Source of the DNA: Valencia hispanica
Taxonomy: Eukaryota > Chordata > Actinopteri > Cyprinodontiformes > Valenciidae
Length of the DNA: 64,000 bases
Assembly: GCA_963556495.2 (NCBI GenBank)
Contig: OY747702.1
Coordinates: forward strand, 4,028,501 to 4,092,500
Direction of reading: 5' to 3'
The position numbers were made by a program, and so were the translations under genes. The notes beneath the pieces were generated by a model. It did not search any database. It worked only from the letters and a program-made list of their open reading frames with translations, and was not told where the DNA came from. Positions 1 through 9,963 of the stretch are shown one piece after another (within the stretch, counting starts at the first letter, position 1; each line of letters starts with the position of its first letter).

Positions 1-423
1 GTCTCAGGAGCGTCCGAGCCTCCAGAATCTCTTTGTCTCGGCCGACCAGAACATTCGTCTCAGGAGGCGTCCGAGCCTCCAGAACCTTCGTCTCAGGAGG
101 CGTCCGAGCCTCCAGAACCTCTTTGTCTCGGCCGACCTTTACCGGCCAGGCATCTTTGGCGCTACCTGACCCTCAGAAGAGGACCTAAGGGCCGTCCGCC
201 CGACCTCCGTCCAGCCAGGGGACGCCGCCGGGGCCGTCCGCCCGACCTCCAGGTCCTCAGGGGCCGCCACCGGGGCCGTCCGCCAGACTTCCAGGGGCGT
301 ACCCAAAGAGATTCGGGGCCTCCTTCCGTGGGCCCCCTCCACCCACCCTGGCAAGGGTGCTTGTTTTTTTTTCTCTTCCCTTTCTTTTTCGCTCTCTCCA
401 CGGTGTCTGGAATCCACCTTTAA
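1..423 (+). CDS. C-terminal part of a repeat-rich gag-like protein of a small LTR element
   Basis: Frame 1 is open from the first base to the TAA at 421-423, giving about 140 residues; the 5' part lies outside the window. It holds repeats of SQEASEPPEP followed by LCLGRP, then an Arg/Pro/Gly-rich stretch with repeated GRPPDL, then a Phe-rich hydrophobic tail. The stop sits directly before a G-run and the TGTCA start of an LTR, so this is the 3' end of an LTR element's internal region. The layout (repeats, basic stretch, hydrophobic end, polypurine tract, LTR) matches the better preserved minus-strand element at 53,948-56,446, so I infer a related family. No protease, RT or integrase motif is seen. 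Function is unknown; gag-like is inference from position only. Confidence 0.5.
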   Translation, partial: VSGASEPPESLCLGRPEHSSQEASEPPEPSSQEASEPPEPLCLGRPLPARHLWRYLTLRRGPKGRPPDLRPARGRRRGRPPDLQVLRGRHRGRPPDFQGRTQRDSGPPSVGPLHPPWQGCLFFFLFPFFFALSTVSGIHL

Positions 424-441
424 AGGGGGGGGGGGGGGTCC

Positions 442-743
442 TGTCACGCTGCCCTATTCCTGCCTTATTGTCTTCACCTGTCTGTCTCATCATCCACACC
501 TGATCCTACTCACCTCCTGCCTTTAAGACCCCTCACTTCCTTTCACTCCCGGCCGGATCATTCCTCCTAGTAGTAGTCAGTATTTGTCAATCCCCATGGT
601 GTGTCATTCTTCCTGCTGTCTTCCTTCCCTGCCCGATGTCCCGTGTCTTCATAATCATCATCACCACGACTTCACAATAATAAACATCCTGCACCTTCCT
701 TCAGCGAGTGCGTTTGGGTCCATTCTCCACACACCTCGTGACA
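442..743 (+). mobile_element. 3' LTR of a small LTR retrotransposon
   Basis: The 302-bp unit starts TGTCACG and ends CGTGACA, a perfect 7-bp inverted terminal repeat. It directly follows a purine run (AAAGGGGGG... then TCC) at about 422-441, as expected of a plus-strand priming tract. An AATAAA-type signal lies at about 679-690. The 5' LTR is outside the window. The element at 53.9-56.4 kb has the same boundary pattern: a G-run, TCC, then TGTCA. Confidence 0.65.
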
Positions 744-1965
744 TCAGCAGCTTTTATATATTTCAAGACTTAAGATAAAAAACAAAGGAAGCTTATTCCA
801 CTGTCGAACTGCAACAGTCTGGAAAGAACTCTTCTCTCTTCCACTTTTATATCTCCTTACATCAGACGATAGATTTCTGTTTGAGAACATGAGGGTTCAA
901 GTTGAAGTGAGTGGTTATAACAATTCACAAATAGGAATGAACTTGCAGGGCCGTCAAAAATTTGGATTTTTAAATGAATTCTAAAATTAACAGTGCAAAT
1001 ACATTAAAACAGGTGTTATGTGCTCTTTTGGTTGTTCCAGTTAAAGAGACCTCAATCGAACTGGGAATCTTAATTATGATATCGATAGTGTCAAGGACTG
1101 AGAAGACTAGTCTTCATCTAACAAGACGAGAACTGTACTTTGAACAGTGTATGTGGTTACCATTATATCACAATTTAAGCAAAGCCTTTTCTTTTGAAGG
1201 GATCTCAAGAAAACCAGATTGGCATTGACAATTTGTGTTTTTCTAGAAAAGAAACAAGTTGGTTGGCCAAAACTATTTCAAAGATTATTGAACTACAAAA
1301 ATAGACCTGTACTTTCCTGGCTAAGAGGAGTCCAAACTGAGTTCAACGGCATGCTTTAAAGAAGCGGAGACAGAGCTGGATTGGAACCTGGACATTAATA
1401 TCTATCACCAGGGGTCAATCAGACTCAAAATGTTCCGAAACAAAGAGGTTAAGAGAATATCGACATAGGGCTTTCACACGAGTGAAGATCACCATGATTG
1501 TGGAAAACATAAACAGAAGAGCATCAAATAAGGGGAGGGGAAAAAGACCTGACCTTCCTAAATCTACTTTGGAAGGACGTCGGAAAGATGTCAGAAAGTT
1601 ATTACAGTCAGATTTTAAAAACACAGGTGCTGTGTTGGTTAGCTATGTTTGCTTGTTTGTTAGCCAAGGCTTCCATGAAGTCATAGATACCAAATCTACA
1701 GCAGCATTACAGGCGGGATCAGTAATGGATAAATTAAAATCACCATGAATTAAAACCTTCGGCCATTGATAACTGACCCTAAAAAGTAAGTACATTTAGA
1801 AAGAAAATTGTGCGCTATACTATGATGACCTGAAATTCAAAGGGAGTAAACAAGGCATTAACAATCTAAGCAAAACCGCCACCATGACCTGACAGACATG
1901 GTGTGGTTAGAAATGAGCTATTTGGAGGGAATATTTCATTAAAACACTCAAAAGTTTCTTTATGC
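744..1965. other. No recognised feature
   Basis: AT-rich sequence with only short, uncharacteristic reading frames (for example 974-1,228 and 1,482-1,748). I see no repeat termini, splice-bounded coding exon or known motif. Confidence 0.5.
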
Positions 1966-2150
1966 TGGGGTGTTTCATCGTGTAGCGGTAGAGCACATGC
2001 CCCCTACTCAGAGGCTACAGTTGTCGACGCAGCTGTCCAAGATTTGATTCCCAACCTCAGGACCGTGCTCAACCTCAGGACCGTGCTCATGTCTTCCCCC
2101 CCTTCTCTCTCCCATTCTTCCTGTCAAGCAACTTTCAAAAAATATTTTTT
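1966..2150 (+). repeat. tRNA-derived SINE
   Basis: The sequence TGTAGCGGTAGAGCA at about 1,980 resembles a tRNA A box. GATTTGATTCCC at about 2,040 resembles a B box at the usual spacing. A pyrimidine-rich tail with a CTTCCTGTCA-type end and an A/T-rich stretch follows, a layout common in fish tRNA-derived SINEs. The 18-bp unit AACCTCAGGACCGTGCTC is duplicated in tandem at about 2,053-2,090. The tRNA-like part is not foldable as a complete tRNA. Confidence 0.55.
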
Positions 2151-2544
2151 TAAAGAAGCTGTATGTAAGAAATGTATTTCAATTAATCATAAAATGGCCC
2201 TGATATGTAACTAGACATTAAGAAATCATGTTAATTTCTAATACTTATATCACTGACAACAGTAGTATGGCCAGGATATTGTCATTTTAAAAAGTGAAGT
2301 TGCAGCCCTCAACTGATGTTGATGGTGTCATCTTGTGTTTTGGCCTGAAGCGCCATCCTCCACATATCTACCAATCACGCAGTCAGTAGTGTTTCGGCAT
2401 CGGGGTTGCCAGCTCTGCTCTAGTTACTACAGCTGCAGCTACAAAAGTGTTTCGGATAAAAAATGTCTACCGTTACATTACTACACCTAAAAGACTTCAT
2501 TATCATTCACAAATACGTCGTGACAAAGTCCGAAATAAAACATA

Positions 2545-3560
2545 GATTTGTATCACATCCTATCTCGCAGACAGGACTTTTATTGTAAGTCTAGATACCT
2601 GCTCCTTTAAGGTCCACAGGATTACATGTGGTGTGCCCCAGGGTTCGATTTTAGGCAAAGTGCTTTTTAACCTGTATATGCTCCCTCTTGGCAGTGTCAT
2701 CAGAAGACATGGAGTGAACTTTCACAGTTATGCTGACGATACACAGTTATGCATCTCCATGTCCCCTGATGACACACGGCCAATGGATGCACTTTTTAAC
2801 TGCATTTTAGACATAAAATCCTGGATGGCAGTAAACTTTCTCCAGCTCAACCAGGACAAACCTGAAATTTTAGACATTGGTCCTGAGGCTCAGAGATAGA
2901 AACTTTTACCAAAACTACAATCACTGACTTTTAATCCTTCTTTACAAGTGAAGAACCTGGGCATCAGTTTCGATTCAGAGCTGACTTTTATCCCTCAAAT
3001 TAAAAATATTACCAAAATAGGTTTTTAACACCTAAAGAACATTGCCAGAGTCCGCCCCATTCTCTCTCGGGCCAATACGGAGACACTGATGCTTTTATCT
3101 CTAGTAGAATTTATTACTGTAATGCCCTGCTTTCTGGTCTTCCCAAAAAGAGTATATCAGGTTTACAACTTCTACAAAATTCAGCAGCACATGTCCTGAC
3201 GAAGACCAGGAGGCGGGAGCACGTTACACCGGTCTTGAAATCACTGCATTGGCTCTCTGTGTGTCTTAGAATCGATTTTAAGGTTCTTTTAATGGTTTTT
3301 AAGTGATTTAATGGTCATGGGCCTTTTTATCTTTCAGAACTGTTTTTACCATATGAACCTTCGCGGTCTCTGCGCTCCTCTCGCAGCCGTCTCCTTGTCA
3401 TCCCAAAAGTCAGGATACACACTCATGGTGAGGCGTCTTTCCAGTTTTATTGCCCTCACCGCTGGAACAGGCTGCCAGAGAACCTCAGGGCTACAGAGAA
3501 CGTTAATATTTTTAAGAGCAGGCTCAAGACTCACCTTTTTAGCCTAGCTTTTAACTGATT
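2545..3560 (+). pseudogene. L2 LINE reverse transcriptase remnant
   Basis: The most readable piece covers 2,633-2,899. It shows the RT palm motifs [10 protein letters not shown] and YADDTQL, the latter carrying the catalytic aspartates, followed by the conserved F-L-Q-L-N thumb region. Further downstream, pieces in shifting frames match the thumb and C-terminal part of L2 ORF2 (for example an AARVLT-like block near 3,190 and an LHWL-like block near 3,245). Only about a third of the usual ORF2 remains. There is no endonuclease and the frame is repeatedly broken, so it is not functional. Confidence 0.75.
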
Positions 3561-4190
3561 ATTATTTATTAGTATCTGTTTAATTGCTCTGGATGTTTTA
3601 CCTGATTAAACTTTTTCAATGTTTTACACTACATGTTTTTAAATTATCTCAGTGTTAAAATTTTCTCAGTGTTTTACTATTTAATCTCAGACTTATTTAC
3701 TCTTTATTTTAATATTTTTAAATGATGTGATGAATATGATTATATTTTATCAGTGTTTTACAATCTAATCATCACATTTATTTACTGTTTATTTTTATAT
3801 TTTAATTTGTTATCTTAATCCAGTGTTTCCTCTGTGGGAGCCCTCTGTCCTGGGAGCGGTGGTCTGCTGTAGCTGGCTGGGTGCTCTCCAGGTTGTGCTT
3901 AGGTGGAGGTGGGGGTCTTGATGTACTGCTCTCGGTGCAGATGGCTCCTCTGATGGCGTTTCCTTACATGGTTCATCTGCACTTGGCCCAATGTCCTTTT
4001 TACTGTTGCTTTTAACTGTGTGTGTGTATGGGAGTTGGGTTGGGGCGAGGGGGGTATAACTGTGACCATGCTTTTAAATCTTTGGGGGAGGGATGGGAAT
4101 GTAGTTTTATGGGGGTTCATTTTAATCTGTAAAGTACTTTGTGATGCAATTTTGTATGAAAACCGCTTTATAAATAAAGTTTGATTGATA
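2545..4190 (+). mobile_element. 5'-truncated L2-type LINE fragment
   Basis: This is a LINE relic that begins inside the reverse transcriptase and runs to a 3' end with a short TTGATTGATA tail after ATAAATAAAG. The coding part is broken by stops and frameshifts (see the pseudogene entry). The 3' UTR from about 3,560 contains low-complexity AT sequence. The residue pattern agrees with the two longer L2 copies on the minus strand at 21.9-25.6 and 40.1-44.9 kb, but the tail differs from both, so it is a third subfamily. Confidence 0.7.
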
Positions 4191-4209
4191 TAGGAGATGC
4201 CTTTGCAAG

Positions 4210-4277
4210 ATGGAGACGGCTGAAAACAGAGAAGAATTTGAAGACAGCACCAATGTTGCTAATTTTCTCCTGGACAG
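4210..4277 (+). CDS. Possible first coding exon of a host-type gene
   Basis: An ATG at 4,210 opens a 22-codon acidic frame (METAENREEF...) that runs without interruption into a strong splice donor, CAG|GTAAGA, at 4,278. It begins 20 bp after the end of the L2 fragment, so the LINE may have inserted just upstream, perhaps in a 5' UTR. I do not recognise the peptide, and no matching downstream exon was found in the window. A chance ATG plus donor is the main alternative. It is recorded because it is one of the very few non-repeat exon candidates here. Confidence 0.25.
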
Positions 4278-4689
4278 GTAAGATTCATCTATGTTTGGAT
4301 AACTTGTACTTCATGTAAATGGACATTTCAAATACTCATGAGAGTCAAACAAAGTTATGCATGTTCGTAACGTTACGTTAGGGCATATGAAGGAGGAGGG
4401 TCATCGAATTGAAAAGCCAGGGAATTGTTTGGAAAACAAAAAACAACGAGTCATCATTGCTAACATTACCGATGCATTATCAGAGCATGTTTCATTATGT
4501 GTCATTATAATTAAACATAATTAACAGAAGAAAGAAATAGTGTAGGACTCGTCACTTGCCATTGGAAGCTCCTTATAGCGATCCTTGCTGGATTCTGCAG
4601 CCTATCTGGCAACCTTGAGTAGGAGGGGATAGATCGCTCTACAGTAATTTGAAAGTGATTGCAGTACAAGTTTTGGCCACAATCTTACA

Positions 4690-5112
4690 TACGGCTCCTT
4701 TTTTACTTTCTGTAACATAGAAAGTTCTCTTATATCAGATCTTCTGTTCCTTCTGTGTCTCTGCTCTGTCTTCTCAAACCCCCAGACGGTCGTGGCAGAT
4801 GGCCGCTCCTACTGCGCCTGGTTCTGTTGGAGGTTTCTTCCCGTTAAAGGGGAGTTTTTCCTCTCCACCGTCGCCACATGCTTGCTCAGTATGAGGGATT
4901 GCTAAAGGATTGCTGTGGTTGGAACGTCTGCATCAACGGGGCCCAACCTCACGCCAATGACTGACGCAATCTGCTGGGATTCCTTAAATAGGAAACTTTT
5001 TAACTGATTGGAATGTTTGTATAAATGTATTGAAATGACTTCTTGTTAAGTGCCTTGAGATGACATCTGTTGTGAATTGGCGCTATATAAATAAACTGAA
5101 TTGAATTGAATT
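4690..5112 (+). mobile_element. 3' UTR fragment of L2 LINE, TGAAT-tailed subfamily
   Basis: About 420 bp match, in opposite orientation, the 3' end of the L2 at 21.9-25.6 kb. Shared blocks include the GACGGTCGTGGCAGATGGCC segment, the AGTGCCTTGAGATGAC segment and the final GGCGCTATATAAATAAA before a TGAATTGAATTGAAT tail. It has no coding part, so it is a heavily 5'-truncated insertion. Confidence 0.8.
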
Positions 5113-5263
5113 TAAGTTTCTTCTTGTTGCCATGTTTTAGTAAAAATATCAAACCTAATTTCACCCTCAAAAAAGGTTTTTATCAAAGTGAAGGATTTGT
5201 TAGAAATAGAACAGACATTCACCTGCGAATGTGACTGGTCAGGGGCCATGTTTGTCCACTTAA

Positions 5264-5626
5264 AGAGCAACTCACTCCCCTTCCACAGTCCTACTCCACC
5301 TACAGGTGGCGTCAACTTTTCCTTGCTACTCCAACTCCAACTCACTACGGAGGTGTGGCCAAGACTGGCCTTGTTTTATACTCCACATCGACAGGATGAC
5401 TGACGTCAGAAATAGCTCAGTCGGTAAAAATGCCCGATTCAAATTCAAGTGCAGTCTAAAGTTTTAACCTGAAAAGGGTATTCCACTAACTGTTTTTGGT
5501 ACAAAATTTTAAATTTATTTTTACTAAAATATCAAAAATAATGACCAAACATGTAGACAGCACTATTAGACACTCATTTACACAGTTTATCAGCAAGAAA
5601 CAGTAGATTTGGGGGTGAGTTGCACT
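5264..5626. mobile_element. Non-autonomous TTAA-duplicating DNA element (MITE)
   Basis: The termini AGAGCAACTCACTCCCC (left) and the complement of GGGGGTGAGTTGCACT (right) form imperfect inverted repeats of about 16 bp. Both ends are flanked by TTAA (5,260-5,263 and 5,627-5,630), as for piggyBac or Kolobok superfamilies. There is no coding capacity. A short tRNA-like stretch (TAGCTCAGTCGGT at about 5,412) lies inside but lacks a proper B box. Confidence 0.6.
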
Positions 5627-5945
5627 TTAAACTAATAGGCTGGGAGAGCTATCTATATGGTAACACTGGCAAAGTTTAGCCGTAGGGGAGCTGGATACAA
5701 ATCCACAGTACACATTTCACATTTTCCTTTACTGCTTTACGAACATATTTTAATTTAAACCGCTAAGCGGGAAAATAAAACTTATCTTTAGTAAATGAAA
5801 TTGTTCTATTGTTACCTTAAACAATCATTGATAAAAATATCTGAGCTGTTAAGAAAGCAGACTGAAATCAAATCAAAATGTTTTACATAAACTGCACAGT
5901 AGTCAGCTCTTTATTTAAAACAAATGCCATTTGATAAAGCTGTTG

Positions 5946-6680
5946 TGTGAGGTTCCTTGTCTCCAGTGTGTGTGTTGTTCCACCTTTCTCCCATACAGGG
6001 TGCTGCAGGCAGAAGCAGTTTCAGCTGCAAACAATCAGGCCAATCAAGGAGGACTTTAAAGGAGCGGCGGTGTCCTGGGTCAGACGCCAGATGGTTAAAC
6101 CTCTTCGTGTGGTAATACAGGCCGCTCCCTCTCTAGACTGAGCTTTTGGTTTCTCCTGTAATTGAAAGAGAACTTACCTTTCCCTGCGTTTCTTCCACCT
6201 TAGCCTGCTGTCTCCCTGGACCCGCCGGTCCTCCTGCTGCCGTCTGCAGCGCTGAGCATCTTCTCCTCCCTGGGCATCTGCCTTCCTGTCCTCGCTCCTG
6301 GGCCAAGTGAGATCAACCAGCTGGATCTCCGCCTGCCTGTCCACCCTCGACTGCCATTTTAGACCTAGGAAAGGAGGACCTTTAACACAGCCCACTCCCT
6401 GCTGGTCACAGACATATTGGATTCACCTACCTCGCCTCCCAAAGGATCATCAACTCCATCTGCACGTAAGACTTTTTCTGTATTCCTTTGGAGTGATCTC
6501 AAGCACCAGCTCCCTGTTTGTGACTTTCCCCTCACCAGATTCTCTGCTTATCCTGAGTTCGGTGCTGGACTCCCCACCTAACCACAGGGACAAGGGTTTC
6601 AATAATAAACTCACTTACTCCTGAATTTCTGTGGTCTGAGTCAAGTGTGTTCGCTCCAGAGTCTCTCTGCAGATATGACA
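5946..6680 (+). mobile_element. Solo LTR
   Basis: The 735-bp segment starts TGTGAGG and ends ATATGACA. It is flanked on both sides by the 5-bp word TGTTG (5,941-5,945 and 6,681-6,685), which fits an LTR-element target duplication. An AATAATAAAC signal near 6,601 precedes a short segment like R-U5 of fish LTR elements. No PBS or coding region adjoins it, hence a solo LTR. The left edge rests on the duplication and a TG start only. Confidence 0.5.
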
Positions 6681-6685
6681 TGTTG

Positions 6686-7635
6686 GGTCTTTTTATTAAA
6701 TGGAACTGATGTTAAGCGCTAAATAAAAAAATGACACTACTCCACTGCAGGAATGGCAGCAGAAGATATCTATGGCACATTCTGTTTTATAGCAATGTGT
6801 CTTCAGAATGTTCATATCAGTCCACATTTATTGGTCCTGCATGTTAGATATTACAGACCTCTGCCAACAACACACTACAACCACTTTACTGCATCTTTTG
6901 TTTTTTTTATTTGCAACATATTTTCTGTTTACTTTTTTATTATCTGTGTACATTCCAAATAACTCAATTAATGAGAAATCAAGAAATGTGTCACAAAGTT
7001 CAGTTTAGAAAGTTTGACTTCTACAAATTCTTTTGAATGAGTACAGCTGTATGATTTCCTCTCCTCATCAATGCCTTACGCCCAACAGTCCCGCCTGCCA
7101 CCCAATCTCTATTCAGAAAATCTACTGCGCAGTTCTCCAGCATTTGGCTTCTCACCAACATGTCCTGTTCCTCCCTCTCCGCCTTGGCTTGTACCCTCCA
7201 CCCCACTCCCTGCTTTTTCCCTTTCCTTAAGTGGTGAAGATGAACATCCTGATTTCACACTTCTGAATGAGTAGAGAAATGAAGGGCAGTGGAGGGGTGG
7301 AACATTCATCCAAGTGCTTTCACCCCAGTATACTCGAACATCCTTTTCTTCTGATAAAAATGCACTATGCACTCAGAAAAAAGAACCCTGAACAACTTCA
7401 GATAAATAAGCATCAATGAAAGAAGTTGGCATCACAGCAGGTGTCAGGTGAGATAGAAAAAAGTAGAAACAAAATACGGTAGTTATAGGCAAAGCACAGG
7501 GAAATAATATCGAGTATGTATGTCTGTATGTTTGATAAACCGCAATTTTCAGATCCACAAAGGTATGGTGTCTGATATCTGCCCTGTATTTACAAACCGC
7601 TGATTAACAAAGCAGATTAACACAAACACTCATAT
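6686..7635. other. No recognised feature
   Basis: Unassigned sequence. The frames at 6,753-6,962, 7,033-7,274 and 7,109-7,372 are short, overlap on both strands, and have no recognisable domain. Confidence 0.45.
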
Positions 7636-7834
7636 ACAGTGGTTTGAAAAAGAGTTTGCCCTCTTCCTGATTTCTAATTTTCATACATGTTTGTCACTTT
7701 GTCATACATGTTTGGGTCAACATTTCTCCACAGCTGGAGAGATTCACTCATCTTTTGCAGAATTGTAGTTCTGCAAAATATGTAAAAATATAGTTCAGCC
7801 ACATTGGAGGGTTTTCCAACATGGGCCACCACTT
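7636..7834. mobile_element. Decayed DNA transposon end
   Basis: The segment starts with TACAGTGGTTTGAAAAAG followed by a GTTTGCCC block, and further in has a TTCAGCCACATTGGAGGG block. This pattern is common to widespread fish cut-and-paste elements of the Tc1/mariner or hAT type. Only one end is seen; it is cut by the start of the L2 copy. Superfamily is uncertain. Confidence 0.35.
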
Positions 7835-8031
7835 TCTGGCTGGCTGTTGAAGGAGGGGCAACCTCTCCTGATATCTCCTGATCTCTCACCTTATTGTCTT
7901 TTCTTACTTTCTTTTCTCAACTCTCTATTGTTTTTTCTTAGTGACTTTAAATACCCAGCCTCTGGAATTACTGTATTAGGCCGGATTTCTTTTTTTAATT
8001 CGTTTTTTAAAGATTGTGGGATAACAAAACA

Positions 8032-9951
8032 CCATTTTGCTCAGCTGAGGACTTTGACAAACTGCTCCACAGAATGGAGGCTATGGAGATGAAGACCTGT
8101 CATCACAAAGTGAATGTGGAAGTAAACACTGGATATGGAAATAAGATGACCTTACCGATTATTGCTAACCAGAGAAGGAACCTGGGAGCACTCTTTCAAT
8201 TAGAGATGGGAATTCTGGGTCTTTTAGGGGAGCCGGATGTTATGGCTTGGCTCACTAAAAAGAACCGGCTCTTTCGGCTCCCAAACGGCTCCTTACATGT
8301 TTTGTTTCCTAAATTAATTTATCCCCAAAAATACGTGTAAAATAAATTACTAATCTACAAAAAAAATGCAAAAAATGTTCATTATTTACAGGGCTTATTA
8401 TATTCCCCATGGATCAGAGTGATAGAAATGAAAAAATGTTAAAGTACAAGAACAAACTGAACTAAAAATATTTATAAACTGAACTAATTATAGCCAAACA
8501 ACATAGAAAAAATAAGAAAATGTAGATAACTGCAGAGCCTGCTTGAAATGATTTTTAAACTTTGCATACTCTACACTGCGATCTAAATAGTCAGTATATT
8601 GTCTACATTTGACTGTTACCTGCTGTATTTCCTCTCCTTTCCAACATGTTTTGTCTGTGGCACTGTTTTTCTCCTCTCCCTCCTGTTTCTCTCTGTGCTT
8701 GTGGCGCTATCTGTCTGTACTCCCCTCTCTCTCCCGTTCCCATCCTGCTCCGTGCAGACACGCACACCACACATTGTTTATGTACATTTGACAAATTAGC
8801 AGCTTGAACAGAAAAAAAGCGGCCCCTGTTCGGCTCCCCCAACAAGGAGCCAGCTCATATCAGTCACTTCAAAAGAGTCACTCTAAGAGCTTTTTCGTTC
8901 GCGACCGACACATCACTAGTTTCAATCGACCTTCGACGTCTCGGGAATAAGTCACAGCACAACACTACTCCCTAAGCCAAAGCAAGGTGCTTATCCGGAA
9001 GGACACCACATTCACAATGCGATGAAGAATACCCCCACTCTACAGCGCAGCAACACCTATACCCCAGCTATGAGGAAGAAAAAACATAGCAAATTCCAAC
9101 TCAAGCACCAGCAAAGGTCCACAGGAGAAATCCAGCCCCATGAAGCGGACACACAAGAAAGTAAGAAATCTCACAACAAAAGTTCTAATTGTTCATGATG
9201 GTTTAATAAATGGCTTGGAAAACTTTTGCACCAAGAACAAAATTGCTTTTATCAGTTGCTTCCAAGAAACGGTGGGAGACAAAACAAATCCTGACAATCA
9301 TAAATCAATAACTGAAAATGAAAAAGCTTGTTATCCACACAGGATCTACTGATGTAACCAAAAAACAATCAGGGACTTTAAAGGCAGATTTTTTTTAACT
9401 GCTGCAGGCTTAACATACACATCTTTATCAGTATGCGAAGGGACTAATGAAAGATGCAGCAGACCTCGTGTGCTTCATAAATTGCTTAAAAACCCATGCA
9501 CTGACAGTCCAATTACATTTATCAATAACTTTAAAATATTATGTGGTCCAAAACATCTCTTCAGGGAGAATCAATGCTATCTCAACAAAGCGGGACTGAG
9601 ACTCCTGACCTCAAACAAGTTCTGCTATCTAAATCAAAATGCCCTGGACCTTCCATAATATTTGATAATTGCCACAAGAGCTGACTATGAAGCACAGCGT
9701 GCAGAAATTACCAGATATGTGCTTCCTCTCTGCCCACCAGCACCAAAAGCAACAAGCAGAGATGTACAACAAGCAGAGATGACGCCACCAGCACGAATAG
9801 CAACAAGCAGCGATGTACAATGGGCAAATATGATTCCTACGGCATGGACAGCCACAAGCAGAGATGTAAAGAGTTCTTTAATGTCATCCTACTCTTTATC
9901 ACCAAATGATTCCGATTTAAAACTTTATCTGACAGATTGAATGCTGAAATT
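8032..9951 (+). pseudogene. L2 LINE ORF1 remnant with SGNH-esterase-like region
   Basis: The segment starts with a CSAEDFDKLLHR motif shared with the ORF1 at 44.6 kb (CSAEDFEKLLHR). After the hAT insertion it continues through a basic stretch to a block like TVIIQDGSING of the other copy (here VLIVHDGLING, about 9,185). It then holds a decayed esterase region whose VIHAG-type block appears out of frame near 9,320, and a block like SFTFINNFKVFG at about 9,510. Such ORF1 esterase domains are known from the L2/CR1 group. Frameshifts and stops abound. A degenerate repeat built on the words ACAAGCAGAGATG lies at about 9,745-9,870. Confidence 0.65.
8201..8918. mobile_element. Non-autonomous hAT element
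   Basis: The termini TAGAGATGGG and, on the other strand, TAGTGATGTG form a short imperfect inverted repeat. The flanking 8-mers CTTTCAAT (8,193-8,200) and GTTTCAAT (8,919-8,926) match at 7 of 8 bases, as for a hAT target duplication. Subterminal GGAGCC/GGCTCC words are repeated at both ends. There is no transposase. It interrupts the L2 ORF1 relic. Confidence 0.65.
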
Positions 9952-9963
9952 AGAATTGGAACT

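Noticed and set aside
5405..5460. tRNA gene suggested by TAGCTCAGTCGGT
   Set aside because: No proper B box and no cloverleaf; it lies inside a TTAA MITE.
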